Positions 1-10,769 of a stretch of 64,000 bases of DNA are shown piece after piece. Every line of letters begins with the position of its first letter. Positions within the stretch are counted from its first letter, which is position 1. Under the pieces are notes generated by a model. That model was not told where the DNA came from. It ran no database searches and saw nothing but the letters and a program-made list of their open reading frames with translations. The position numbers were made by a program, and so were the translations under genes. The DNA is taken from the NCBI GenBank assembly GCA_025201365.1, contig JAIXMF010000010.1, positions 558,001 through 622,000 on the forward strand, given 5' to 3'. This DNA is from Syncephalis plumigaleata (Eukaryota > Zoopagomycota > Zoopagomycetes > Zoopagales > Piptocephalidaceae).

Positions 1-335
1 GAACAACGCTATAAACATTGATGTGTGCGTGCGTGTTTATGTACTTTATTCGTTGTACTTCTTTCTCAGTTATCCTTCATAGATCATTATCGCTCATCTC
101 TAAAATTCGCACATTTATACGCGGTATATATACCTATATCACTTGTAATAAATAGCTATCAATCAGCATTATTATTATTATTATCAAGCATGTCAATCAT
201 GTTTATTCATTGTTTCCAAATAATAATAATAATAACATTACGCTTTAACCAATAATTTATTACAAGCTTGTTTTCATCATCATTGCTATAGCAAATATGT
301 AAAGACGCACAGCCAGATATATATATATATGTGCT
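1..335. other. AT-rich intergenic, 3' of the syntaxin gene
   Basis: No gene recognised. The stretch is AT-rich with short AT and ATT runs (an AT run at about 318-330). It lies directly downstream of the minus-strand syntaxin stop and probably holds its 3' UTR and polyadenylation site. Confidence 0.6.
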
Positions 336-1769
336 CTAATCATACCAATCGAGGAATAGTAATACTAGACTGGCCATAATCAAAAAGAGTAACACCCATT
401 TCCGTGTGTCGGCACTGCGTCGACCAGCCTCGGCTAATTGTAGATTACCCTCACGTACTCGGTCGGTGGTGGCCACGGCTTCCTCGTAAAGTCTTCGGTT
501 TCCTTGGCTTGCGCGGCAACATGAGACATGAGTTGATTTTGCAACTCGGCTATTTCAAGTATAGCTCGTTCAGCATCCCTATAAATGACGAGTATTCATT
601 AGCACTCGATACAACCATAAACACCGGACAATTACCTGACTTGATCAAGTGTCGATTCTAATGACTGGGCAAGTTCACGATTCTCATTCTCTAATAGTTG
701 ATGCTGTTCCGGTGTTAAATTAAGTGTCTTCTCCACCATACGTTGATCTTCGAATAACTCGGTCGATGCACCCGTCGCAGATGCCTTCTTAACTTGACTC
801 GCTGTTGTCGACCATGCCTTTTGCGTTTGTAGCGAGCTATACAGCGTTTGCCTTCAGTCTAACCCGTTCATTCGCATTATTGCTTCGTAGACTCACCTGC
901 GTTGACGTTCTATCTCTCGACGTAATCGTAGTTCTTGTTGTTCGCGTTGCATTGACGACACATCGGCCAGTCGTTTATTCAGCCACCAGGTAATGGCTCC
1001 TCGATGTGCGCGTATTTGCTGTTCACAGGCTGCCTCACTTAGTGTGGCATCAAAGACATGACTACCATTACCGCTTACGGTGGAGACAGTTGGCGTGCAA
1101 GCATTGTACTCATAGACGGTGCAGTATCTAGCAGTGTAAAATATTAAACAAGTTTACTAGATCATCATCATCATTACTATTATTGCTTACCTTTAACGGT
1201 CTGTTCAAGCTTGGCTATCCGTTCGGCACAGCCACGAATGATATCCTTGGCCTGACGATCGATTTCCTCGCGTTCAGCCTCTGTCATCGTGGTTTGACCA
1301 CCAGATCCATGATACATACGATTACTGGAGGTATTGGTGGATGATACACGAGCGAGATAAGCACGTCGACTAGTTATCAGTAATTGTTGTAGCGATTGAA
1401 TATGGTCAGCCTTATCACCATTGTTATTACCATGTTAATAAATTAAGTCTATCAATACTAGTTCTATATACTAGGTGTACTTACTACGCGATAAGATTCC
1501 AGCATGAATGAATCCATTTTATCACGATCTGGCTGCCAGTTCCTCGTGCTATTCGATGTATTCCGTTTTATATTGGTAAATAAATGCTGCCATTCGGTTG
1601 TTCCTTTCGCTGACATCTCTTTAGTACGTTGTCTCAAGGATGCTGGAGTATTACTTTGTGCACCAGTAGTAGTGGCACTGTCATCCGCAGAGGGTAATTC
1701 GACTTTCTTTTGATATATTTGCTGGAGAGCATCTTGAAATTGCACCGTTAGATTAGTAGATACAGGCAT
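336..1769 (-). CDS. UFE1: Syntaxin-18 / Ufe1-like ER t-SNARE
   Basis: ER-membrane Qa-SNARE that receives Golgi-to-ER COPI vesicles. Five exons on the minus strand: 1485-1769, 1191-1410, 897-1127, 636-836 and 336-578. The N-terminal part matches the syntaxin-18 family: HIQSLQQLLITSRRAYL, then MTEAEREEIDRQAK, then ACEQQIRAHRGAI. Next come a SNARE coil (ELAQSLESTLDQVR onwards) and a C-terminal tail anchor ending LLFLDWYD, almost the metazoan syntaxin-18 ending. Start is the first Met, MPVSTNLTVQF, corresponding to the family's short N-terminal helix. The exons sum to 1180 bases, two short of a whole number of codons. The frame breaks once in exon 3 (near 1079) and once in exon 5 (near 491), each as if one base were absent. 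In exon 3 a second reading with an extra 46-nt intron would also keep frame. About 393 residues if intact. Identity is secure. Confidence 0.88.
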
Positions 1770-1897
1770 GGTGTAGAGGAGAGAAGGGAAGAGAATAACA
1801 ATAAAGTGGCTGTATAAAATACGGAGAATGTAGTAAAAGCAACGTCATTTCAACAATCATTTAGCTTGATTAACCATTTATCAATGATGATGACATA

Positions 1898-1958
1898 CAG
1901 TGTTTTTCCATCCAATTTGCGCATTTATCCTTTAACGTTTGTAGTTTATTAATAAATA
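1898..1958 (+). repeat. Inverted-repeat copy 1 (left end)
   Basis: Begins CAGTGTTTTTCC, continues with the shared core CCATCCAATTTGCGCA and ends in AATAAATA. Preceded by TA at 1896-1897. Confidence 0.7.
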
Positions 1959-3003
1959 GATTTACACAATTGTTAACACCATTATCGCATTGCTATTATT
2001 AATGAGTAGTTGTCATTGCCCTAGCAGTTGAGTGAGATGTTAATGATAGCGATATCACATATTGCAATTAGTGATATTAATAATAGACATGTTGATAGAA
2101 CTTACATACCTTGGATGCAAAGTGATAACCATTACGGATAAGTTGTTTTCCGCTGTTTGATCCTCGTTGTTGCACTAATCCTCCTTTTCTTTGAACCTTT
2201 GGAGTTGTGCCACTTTGATGCGTTGATCCTCCTTTTCTTGAACATCTGAAGGTAACACCATTGATGAAATGTATCTAGAGGTATACGTAATCCTTTCTGA
2301 GATGCGCTCCTTATTGCTCCTTATTACTCCCCTGTCACTCCTGCATCATGAGATTGGTATCTATGTTGGTATTACAGCCATGTCCCTTCAACACTCACCA
2401 TATTTTCAATATTGAATAATGTTACATTATCCACTATAAATATGGGTCCTATTTTGTACAAACTGAATAAACTTATCTTCATCTTCCAGTTCAATCGTCC
2501 CTATTACACTCTACTTACACTACCTTATTGTATATCGCCTACACATTGTGCTTGATCAAATCGAGCAACCATAGCTCCCACACTATCAATGAGAAAGTGT
2601 CCTACTACTTGTCATGATCCCTTACGGTAAGTATACCTCATTACACTTTGATATTTATTACAGTATACTAACTCATTATTCTACTAGATGCACACATCGA
2701 AACAATGATTAAGTGGACATGCAAGTTAAAGGATTCGAGTATCGTTTGTGGAATCGGAGTTATGGTTGCTCGTCTGGATTTCATTCAAGTCACCAACTGC
2801 CTTCGTAGTGGAACCGATGTTCCAACACACCCTCATCCAAGTGTCGTTGCTTCCAATCATTCAAGACAAGGAGGACAAGGACATCGAGGGAACCAAACAA
2901 CAAATTACAAATTAACCAGGTTGTATCGTCAACCGCCGCACTGTCGCCCAAGCGACAAGGCACCCAGAATACAGGGGTAGAAATACTTGTAAGTGTTAAC
3001 TAT

Positions 3004-3056
3004 TATTTATTCATAAAACAGAAAGCTAACTGCGCAAATTGGATGGAAAAAGCCTG
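3004..3056 (-). repeat. Inverted-repeat copy 2 (right end)
   Basis: On the minus strand it begins CAGGCTTTTTCC, carries the same core and ends TGAATAAATA. It starts 17 bases after the ATG15 stop codon, in the sense direction of ATG15, so its AATAAA could serve as that gene's polyadenylation signal. Confidence 0.7.
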
Positions 3057-3073
3057 TAGCTCATTCGCTCATT

Positions 3074-4848
3074 TCATATCACTATAGCACTATTACTACA
3101 ACTATTACTACATTTATTTGACTTAGGTAAACGTCCATTGCTCACAATCAACGCACTCCTCTCGTCTACACCGCAATCTACAGGTATAGAGAAGGGAATA
3201 TCATCACCGTCATCATCATTCTCCTTGTCGTTGTTATCAGTATTGCTACGAGCCCATGGTTCAAATATATACTTGATAACGGTGGGTGCACGATGATACT
3301 TGACGGCAGGCAGCCATCCCAATCCATTTGCCGTATCAAATAAACATCGTTTGCCTAAATGACACTTTGTCTGCATAGTGAAACCAGCCCATTGACATAA
3401 TGAATTAACACCCGTACTAATAAAAGTTATTAGTAAACATGCACGATATTCATCATAAATAAATAGATAGCGATCATTGCTTACCATGTCCCCATAAAGA
3501 TAGGATCGGCATTATGCCGAAATGCCATACTGGCAATTGTGATTTGTCAATCTTCTCGCCATTTAGCGGTGTATCCAGTAGACCTAGACGATTTGCGAAT
3601 AATGCTTCGCCTGGTGCTTCAAAGGCAAGCGCTATCACAGTGTCATTGTCGTTTGACGACTTGTTCAGCTGATTATTCGTTGCTAGTGTGGTGGCAACCA
3701 ATGAGGCAATCGATCCACCCAATGAATGACCCACCACTAGTATACGATGTTCAGGATGAGCCTCTCTAATATGCGTATACATATCCTAGTTACGATAGAT
3801 ATTATCATTAGCACTCGTATCACTAGCAAGCGAGTATGATATTTACCATGGCTGTATCATAGTAAGAACCGTGGAAATGCGTAGAATCTGCTGCACATTG
3901 TCCGTCACATTGTTGTCTTCCTCGTTGACAATCGCAATAGGGACGAGCGATTAGTCCACGTCGTCCACAACAACAGGCAAACATTAGATTATCCTACAAA
4001 ATACCATATAAGCAAATGTCAAAATAAACTAAATTACTATTACAACTTACATTCCGTTTATCTTGACCACCCGTAGATTGATCACCTTTAGTTCTACCAC
4101 CCATAAATGGAACACTAGTGCCTTTAAATGAGATCACTAGCAAAGACTCGTCGGATGCTTCAAACACATGAGCACGTAGTCCATTACCGGTCCAACCATA
4201 GGATTGATGACGACGCCATCCATCTAAATCCTTCCATTCTTCTTTATCGCCATCGTCATCGTCATCGTCGTCATCGTCGTCATTAGAGAAGATGATATCT
4301 TTCACAGCAGGTTGCCAATAGGCGTACATACTCATACGCGACAGAGCAAGTACTGTAGTGGGTGGAAAATCGGATAAATGAGCTGAACTCGATGTTGTTC
4401 GAGATGTTTTCGGCCATACAAAAGGACCAGATTCATCACCGGCAGCATATTGATATTCCTCGGTGGTGTAGATATCTTGTACATGATGCGGACGGGTTAA
4501 ACGTTGCTCTGCCGCTGACAAATCACGATAGAGAACACGACCCTTATAGTATCGATCGGATAGTGCGGATATTTCATTGTAATCCTGTTGGTAGACTCGC
4601 TTCAAACGGAATACTGAATTACCATCATTACGAGGCGATGTTGTGGTTGCCTGCTTTAATTTGGCCATAAGTCGACTACGTGCCATGTCGATGATGGACG
4701 TCCATGTATGACGAGGTGTCAATGTTCCTTCAGGGGATGTATGTTGCTGCTGATGATGATGATAACATGTTCCCTCTCCTATCAATAATAATAATGTAAA
4801 TATAACAACAAAGACTAGACGGTAAACACACGCATGCAGCATGGTCAA
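3074..4848 (-). CDS. ATG15: Atg15-like vacuolar phospholipase/lipase
   Basis: Alpha/beta-hydrolase that breaks down autophagic-body membranes in the vacuole. Four exons: 4051-4848, 3847-3993, 3485-3785 and 3074-3416. The N-terminus has one hydrophobic segment (VFVVIFTLLLLIGEG), the family's signal anchor. Family hallmarks follow: SFKGTS, a Cys-rich stretch (FACCCGRRGL then YCDCQRGRQQC), the nucleophile elbow GHSLGG with the catalytic Ser, FEAPGE, HNADPIFMGT and KCHLGKRCLFDT. The loop between the N-terminal region and the lipase core carries an Asp run encoded by a GAT/GAC repeat near 4250-4285. Exon 3 changes frame near 3517, between WHF and HNADPIF, as if one base of a GGCC were missing. The exons sum to 1589 bases, one short of 530 codons. 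Divergent from the hexosaminidase gene. Two possible starts (4848, 4842) differ by two residues. Confidence 0.9.
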
Positions 4849-6257
4849 TAAACAAGGTTGATAGACAAGGTTAATATCAACAAGAGGCGAGTGAAGTAGT
4901 CAAGAAACGATAGCAAGGTTACAATAAGGATAGTAGTAGTGTGTTAACGGTGTAATGCTGTGTGGATATACCAGTGACTGTGGATAATAGTGGAATAAGT
5001 GATGTGTAAGATGGAAAAAGATTGGGGTAGTACTGCGTGCCTGTGTCTATGTCTGTGTGTGTGTTGGAATGACAACAGGATGGGAATATGCGTTAAAGGC
5101 TGAGTCTTTGCATCCTTGACTTCCTTATCATCTACGACATATGTGTGTAGTACGGTAGATCATGTGACTACATTACTGCTCACTCATTCGAATGATCTAT
5201 TCAACTAATACGAGCAAATCTATATTTCATGATGGGTTGATTCAGCTCAAAATAGACGATTTCTATTGAGAAAAGAGAGGATTGGCTTGTGAATCATTAG
5301 GAAACATTAGTGGGCAAGATTGTATCACCATGTTTGCCATTGAATAAAGAGGAATAGGAAGAAGAGGAATGAGTGAATAAGCCGCATTGTATACTTTGTC
5401 ATTCAAATCATCCATTATTGCTTTTTATTTTTACGTATTCCTTGCCTGTTTTCTTCCAATCAACAACAATAAAAGTGACGGCAATGGAATGATCTACGCA
5501 TCTTGTACCATGTCTTACGTGTACGCACGCACACATACACTCATGTACATACACTCATGTACATGTGCAAGTGACTGTGTATGTATACGTACACTATGTC
5601 TATCTTACGTGCATCAATTACGAATAAAAAACATGACTATATTACTTGAATAACGACGTATTACTCGTAGTAATTGGTAGAAATTACTGTAATAACATTA
5701 TAGATTCTTACTATTACTAGTATGATAGCTAAGGTCTATTCTCGATTTGCCGTGTTATTCAAAACACTGTTTAGTAAATGTTGGCGCTAAACTTGATTTT
5801 TGCCATTGCATTTTGTAGGGGTGGTATAGGCCACTAGCAAAGATGCATGACCAGTTTCAATTGGCAGTCCCATGACCCGTATACCTGTCTATGTATACTG
5901 TCTGTCTGTTTCTACTTCGTATCACAAGAAGATGTGATACAAATGAGGAGTAATGAGCAATGGAAAGCAATTTGAATAGGATACGTTTACCTATTTAAAT
6001 GACAAAATAGTTTGCTATCCTTTTCTTATGTCCTTACCAAGCCCAATTATTATCTCACTCCTTTATTGATTTACTGCTCTCTCCATCCATTTTACTTATT
6101 GCTTACTGTTGATACATTTCTTGTTGTACTAACTAACCAATTTACTTCCTTACTTGCCTATTTATTCTTTGATTATTCAATTCTTTATCGTTACAACAGT
6201 ATCACCATTAACCTAGCCTAGTCTAGTTTCAATTCAATTCAATTCTGTGGATCATCC
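4849..6257. promoter_or_regulatory. Divergent intergenic region, ATG15 / hexosaminidase
   Basis: 1.4 kb between two diverging genes and so the likely promoters of both. No coding signal: the short ORFs here are low-complexity. A small perfect hairpin, GTATCAC and its complement, lies near 5920-5942. The last 250 bases before the hexosaminidase ATG are T/C-rich on the plus strand, as in many fungal core promoters. No single factor site stands out. Confidence 0.45.
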
Positions 6258-8030
6258 ATGTTGCTACGCGATCGTTTTGTATTAGTAGCCAGTATTGCAT
6301 TGGCTATTGCCTCTGCGTCGTTTGTGTTAGGGGCAGATACACCGGCACCTGCCAATGCTTCAAGCAATAATGCTTCTGCCAATGATAAAGCCTCTGCCGA
6401 TGGCATCAGCCATCGAGTAGTTGGCAATGTTTGGCCCATGCCGTACAAGTACACGACGGGCAGGAAGACATTCACATTGGGCGCTGATTTCCGTTTCGAT
6501 TGTCGCGCGCCCTATGGAGAAAGTGCTCAACTGCTGGGCTCGGCCTGTGAACGCTACCAAAAGTATATCGCCGAGCCGGATGGTCTACTACCTGAGCCGA
6601 GAACACGCGAGGCACCGGCCGGTGAAATTAATGTAGCCACGGTGACGGTGCTCAAGCCAGACACGCAGCTCGATGACAAAACGGACGAATCCTATTCGAT
6701 CTCGGTGAGTGATACGGGTGTCACCACTATTAAGGCAAATAGCGTATACGGTGCCATGCATGGTCTCGAGACATTCGCACAATTAGTGCGCCGACTGGAT
6801 AAACGAGGCAATAACGAGCGCTATCTACCTGGTGTGCCACTTACCATCGACGATCAACCCGAGTATGCTCATCGTGGTATACTGCTTGACACCGCACGTA
6901 CCTACTTCCCCGTGAGCGATATTATACGTCAACTGGACGCCATGGCTATGTCGAAGCTGAACGTCTTCCATTGGCATATCGTCGATTCGCAGAGTTTCCC
7001 GGTCAAGAGTGAGGTGCTGCCACGTCTAGCCGAGCGCGGTGCCTATAGTCCCGAAATGGTCTACACCAAGAAGAACGTTCAAGATATCGTGCGATATGCG
7101 CGTGAACGCGGTATTCGCGTCATTCCCGAGTACGACACGCCTGGACACACGTATGCCTGGGGCCTCGCTTACCCGAAGCTGGTCGTATGTCCGAATCAAC
7201 AGCCAAAATGGATGGATGTGGCGGCCGAACCACCAAGTGGCCAGTTGGACCCGACTAACCCGGCTTCATTGAAGCTTGTAAGCGCGTTGTTCAAGGAGCA
7301 GGCCACCTGGTTCAACGATCCCTACTTCCACGTGGGTGGCGATGAAGTTAACCAAAAGTGCTACGAGAACGAGCCGCACATCGCCGATTACATGCGACAG
7401 AATAGCATGAGCACCGCGCAACTTATCGGTAAATTCGCACAGGGACTACACGCTGCCGTACGAGCAAACAAGAAGATCCCGGTCACTTGGGAGGAGGCAC
7501 TTCTCGAGTATAAAGTCGACATGGGCAAGGACACGATCGTGCAGGTGTGGACGAAACCCGAGAACGTCAAAGAGGTGGTGGATCAAGGATTCCGCGTTAT
7601 CGTGTCGCCAGCCGATCCATGGTATCTTGACTGCGGACAAGGTGGCTGGATTAACACGGCGAAGGGCGGCAACTCATGGTGCGATCCCTACAAGACATGG
7701 CAACACGTCTACGCGTATAACCCATTGAACGGACTGGAGGGCACGGGCAACAAGGATCGCGATCATCCGTTGATTATCGGTGGCGAGGTGGCAATGTGGA
7801 CCGAGAAGGTGGACCCGTTGATCCTCGATATGCGTCTCTGGCCACGCGCTAGTGCAGCCGGCGAGAAGCTATGGAGTGGACATCGCGATGCTAACGGACA
7901 GGAGCGTACCACTAAGGCTGCATTGTCGCGTATCTACAAGTTACGCCGTCGTTTGGTGCAACGCGGCTACCGAGCGGAACCCATTAATATGCTCTGGTGT
8001 GAATTGCACGAAGGTGGCTGTGAAATGTAG
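6258..8030 (+). CDS. HEX1: Secreted GH20 beta-N-acetylhexosaminidase
   Basis: Removes terminal GlcNAc from chito-oligosaccharides, acting after chitinase in wall turnover or nutrition. Single exon, 590 aa, usual length for the family. A signal peptide covers about residues 1-25 (VLVASIALAIASASFVLGA). The GH20 N-terminal domain begins at NVWPMPYKY. The TIM barrel carries LNVFHWHIVDSQSFP, IPEYDTPGHTYAW and the catalytic pair in HVGGDE (Asp-362, Glu-363), which acts by substrate assistance. The C-terminus ends with a Cys-rich WCELHEGGCEM, typical of the eukaryotic branch. Codons are clearly GC-richer than the surrounding DNA. A copy of the repeat also found next to ATG15 begins 18 bases after the stop. 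Confidence 0.96.
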   Translation: MLLRDRFVLVASIALAIASASFVLGADTPAPANASSNNASANDKASADGISHRVVGNVWPMPYKYTTGRKTFTLGADFRFDCRAPYGESAQLLGSACERYQKYIAEPDGLLPEPRTREAPAGEINVATVTVLKPDTQLDDKTDESYSISVSDTGVTTIKANSVYGAMHGLETFAQLVRRLDKRGNNERYLPGVPLTIDDQPEYAHRGILLDTARTYFPVSDIIRQLDAMAMSKLNVFHWHIVDSQSFPVKSEVLPRLAERGAYSPEMVYTKKNVQDIVRYARERGIRVIPEYDTPGHTYAWGLAYPKLVVCPNQQPKWMDVAAEPPSGQLDPTNPASLKLVSALFKEQATWFNDPYFHVGGDEVNQKCYENEPHIADYMRQNSMSTAQLIGKFAQGLHAAVRANKKIPVTWEEALLEYKVDMGKDTIVQVWTKPENVKEVVDQGFRVIVSPADPWYLDCGQGGWINTAKGGNSWCDPYKTWQHVYAYNPLNGLEGTGNKDRDHPLIIGGEVAMWTEKVDPLILDMRLWPRASAAGEKLWSGHRDANGQERTTKAALSRIYKLRRRLVQRGYRAEPINMLWCELHEGGCEM

Positions 8031-8048
8031 ACGATGCCACTACATATA

Positions 8049-8105
8049 CAGCACTTTTCCATTCAATTTGCGCAGTTAGCCTTTTGTTTTATGAATAAAT
8101 AATTG
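8049..8105 (+). repeat. Repeat copy 3, in the hexosaminidase 3' UTR
   Basis: Starts CAGCACTTTTCC after a TA dinucleotide, contains CAATTTGCGCAG and ends ATGAATAAATAAT. Same sequence family as the copies at 1898 and 3004. No inverted partner was found within the next 1.7 kb. Its AATAAA sits where a polyadenylation signal for the hexosaminidase mRNA would be expected. Confidence 0.7.
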
Positions 8106-8227
8106 ATACGTGCCATTTAATGCCATTATAGCAAGATTATAATATATAGATATTTAGTTTATTCATTTATTACTAGCAATCAGTAAGTACTAATAATCAT
8201 TGACATGTTTGCTACTAGTGTCTAATA

Positions 8228-8271
8228 GCATACGTGTTCATACACCCTTCCTTGCTCATTCCTTGCTCGTT
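8228..8271 (+). repeat. 44-bp direct repeat, copy A
   Basis: Starts GCATACGTGTTCATACACCC. It matches 11783-11826 at all but one position in the same orientation. The flanks are unrelated. Confidence 0.75.
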
Positions 8272-9734
8272 TTCTCGTTATTCGCGTATCTATTACCGTG
8301 ACACTCATAGACGATAGCAATGCTCGTTAACGCACACACATACTCGTCTATTGCTTTTTATTCTTTTATTCGTCCTCTGACCACACATACACCACTACAA
8401 CTCATGCTTTTCCTCTTACTCCACCTTCGTTTATAGTCATATACAGGCTACGCTTAGCTGCAAGCGTATACTACTTGTCTTTGTGTTGTTCTCGGTCGGT
8501 CGTCTTATTCCCGTCTAGTCTGCCGCTTTGCCACTGACTACTTGTCGATTATGTTGATTGTATGTCGCGTACTCGTATTTTGTATCACTACTCGTCGACA
8601 GTCTCACTCCAATCTGTATACTCTGTCATAAGCACACTTTGCTCTTCACGCTGTGTAGTAGCTGGTTCGTTATTCGTTGTCGATCAACGTGGCATATACC
8701 CCACCGGGTCTTTCATACTGGTCTATCCTCTATTCAGTTCACTCTTTCTCGCTCTCTTGTCTACTTGCTTGCGACAATCCTTTGCCCTCACTCGTGTATT
8801 TCTATTATTTCATGCTGTGTCCTTTATTCACGACGTTTGCTTGCCGCGTTGTACCACTTTATTCGCGTTGACTTGCTGATCATTGCTTGTAGTATGTGGG
8901 GACACGTACGCATACGTAACACTCGCGCTATGCATTAGGCACCACGCTTGCTTGTCAACATACAACGTCTCCACTCGCTACTTTGCACTACTTACTCGTG
9001 ATTTATACATATATGCAAGTACGTGGTACTTGTGTTAATTACTAGCCAGTGCTTTTGTTCCTCCAATTGCGACATGTATACGTAACGAACACTATGCCTT
9101 CTACTCGTGTGTTGTGAAAGTACACGTACATACATAATATCCGTGCTAACTACTACCCATTACGTCGCTTAGCACTTTGTATCTGTAGTGGTACTGTCTG
9201 ACATTTTATTGCACGTTGTCAATGTGCCGAGTAACTCCTATATGATGGCTATATCTTTATTTGCATAGTATATATCAATAGCCAACATGGCACTAATAGA
9301 CGGTAATAACGGCATTTGTACATCCATTCATTGCTCATTAGCATGCTATTACAGATGTTTCCAGCCGATTGACGCTGTTAGTCATTAATAAATATTCATG
9401 GTATGACTAGTGCATTATAATGATAATACTATATTGGCAGCTGGATATTATAGATAATGTTCATCTGTGGCATCAAGCATGCTTAAGTAGCAACTGGCTA
9501 ATATACCTTTATTGTATGCAATATCAAGTACAGTACTTAATGCTAAACTAAAGGAATGTTAGAACTTAATGTACTTATAAGATCTTTCTCTTTAGATACA
9601 TTATTCGTCAAGTTGCTACTTAGATACTTCCAAGTAGTTGTATAGCCCTTAGCAAGGCACTCGCGCTTTCTTCTCCATTCACAGAAACAGGATCCAGTAA
9701 CATTGCTATTCGACTCTTTTATTACATAATCTAC

Positions 9735-10769
9735 CTATTTGCCATAGTCTGCTAACGCTTGTGATACAACATCGATAACTTCATCGTATTCACTTTGCTT
9801 CGTTAATAATTGGTCAATACGAGTACTTAGCTTAGCCACTTCCTTCTTGTGTTCTTCATCCAAATGCTGCTCTCGCTTATCCAAATTCTTCTTCCAATTA
9901 TCCAGTTCTTTTCTCTGCTGCTCCAAATTCTTTTTCTTATTGTCCAACTCTTTTCTCTGTTGCTCTATTTGCTTCTTCATGTTGTCCTCATCCAAATGCT
10001 GTTCTCGCTTATCCAAATTCTTCTTCCTATTGTCCAGCTCTTTTCTCTGTTGCTCTATTTGCTTCTTCTTATTGTCCAGCTCTTTTTTCTGTTGCCCCAT
10101 TTGCGCCTTCTTATTGTCCAGCTCTTTTCTCTGCTGCTCCAAATTCTTCTTCTTATTGTCCAACTCTTTTTTCTGTTGCTCCATTTGCTTCTTCATGTTG
10201 TCCCCATCCAAATGCTGTTCTCGCTTATCCAAATTCTTCTTCCTATTGTCCAGCTCTTTTCTCTGTTGCTCTATTTGCTTCTTCTTATTGTCCAGTTCTT
10301 TTCTCTGTTGATCCATTTTCTTGGTACAATTATCTAACTCCAGCTGTTTCTGTCTGAGCTCTTCTTTTTCTTGACATAGTTGCTTATTGATGTCGTTAAC
10401 ATCATTCTGTTTAGTAGCATCATCCAGTTGTTGCTGCTGCGTACTAAGCTTAATGTCATTCATTTCCTGCTGTTGATGACTCTTCTCCTCTTCTAATTGA
10501 TTTAAGCGAGTAGACTGCTCCTTGATTGTTTCCTTAGTCATGGTAAGTTGCTCCTTTAGTTGAACTTTCTCGCAACACAGTTCACCAATGACTTTCATCG
10601 ATTTAATCTGCTCGTCTTTCGATGCAAGCAATGTATCTTTTGATGCAAGCAGCTCATTTCTTAGTTGAGCATTCTCTTCGAACAGCTGTAGCATCCTACT
10701 ATCCATTGTTTCGTTCGCCAATTGTTCTTCTTCCTCTAAATTTAATACGTTCGCTACTTCTTGCTTCAT
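9735..10769 (-). CDS. Coiled-coil protein with 14-residue tandem repeats
   Basis: 344 residues, single exon, no known family recognised. Residues about 1-130 are an irregular coiled coil (leucine-spaced, rich in Glu, Lys and Gln). From about residue 145 to 310 the protein is an array of 14-residue units of the type KKQIEQQRKELDNR, some replaced by KKNLDKREQHLDED. Fourteen residues is two heptads, so the array can form one unbroken charged coiled coil. The C-terminus (VIDVVSQALADYG) looks like a short separate helix. There is no signal peptide or membrane segment. Codon use at the repeats differs between units, which argues against a very recent expansion. A structural or tethering role is possible but unproven. 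The intact ORF and heptad phasing support a real gene. Confidence 0.7.
   Translation of the reverse strand: MKQEVANVLNLEEEEQLANETMDSRMLQLFEENAQLRNELLASKDTLLASKDEQIKSMKVIGELCCEKVQLKEQLTMTKETIKEQSTRLNQLEEEKSHQQQEMNDIKLSTQQQQLDDATKQNDVNDINKQLCQEKEELRQKQLELDNCTKKMDQQRKELDNKKKQIEQQRKELDNRKKNLDKREQHLDGDNMKKQMEQQKKELDNKKKNLEQQRKELDNKKAQMGQQKKELDNKKKQIEQQRKELDNRKKNLDKREQHLDEDNMKKQIEQQRKELDNKKKNLEQQRKELDNWKKNLDKREQHLDEEHKKEVAKLSTRIDQLLTKQSEYDEVIDVVSQALADYGK
9850..10320 (-). repeat. 42-bp tandem repeat array inside the coiled-coil gene
   Basis: About eleven units of 42 bp, each encoding 14 residues, with two interleaved unit types. The array keeps frame throughout. Confidence 0.75.

Larger units (their letters stand above)
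1898..3056. mobile_element. TIR-flanked non-autonomous element, TA-flanked
   Basis: A 1.16-kb segment bounded by imperfect inverted repeats of about 53-61 bp that share CCATCCAATTTGCGCA, each end starting CAG and flanked by TA. TA target duplication and CAG ends are typical of Tc1/mariner-type elements. No transposase was recognised inside. The longest internal ORF (2705-2980) has no familiar motif. The interior has a TATAAATA at about 2438 followed by an AATAAA, an arrangement also seen in LTRs, but no paired repeat supports an LTR element. The 128 bases before it (1770-1897) are the upstream region of the minus-strand syntaxin gene. Alternative: two independent copies of a 3'-UTR motif that happen to face each other. 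Confidence 0.5.
8031..9734. other. Gene-free stretch, T/C-rich on plus strand
   Basis: No gene supported. The first 75 bases hold repeat copy 3, and 8228-8271 is one copy of a 44-bp direct repeat. Between about 8350 and 9000 the plus strand is pyrimidine-rich, giving short Ser/Leu/Phe-rich ORFs in three frames that look like composition artefacts. A short inverted repeat (AAGTAGCAACT and its complement) lies at about 9483 and 9613. Confidence 0.55.

Noticed and set aside
404-661. 85-residue plus-strand ORF
   Set aside because: Antisense of the last two syntaxin exons.
2430-2520. Possible solo LTR (TATAAATA then AATAAA)
   Set aside because: No TG...CA ends, no partner copy and no target duplication found.
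2705-2980. 91-residue ORF in the TIR-flanked element
   Set aside because: No transposase, gag or other signature in any frame; listed only as part of the element.
9849-10337. Two long plus-strand ORFs rich in Ser/Cys/Phe/Leu
   Set aside because: Antisense images of the 42-bp coiled-coil repeats, which stay open because the repeat length is a multiple of three.
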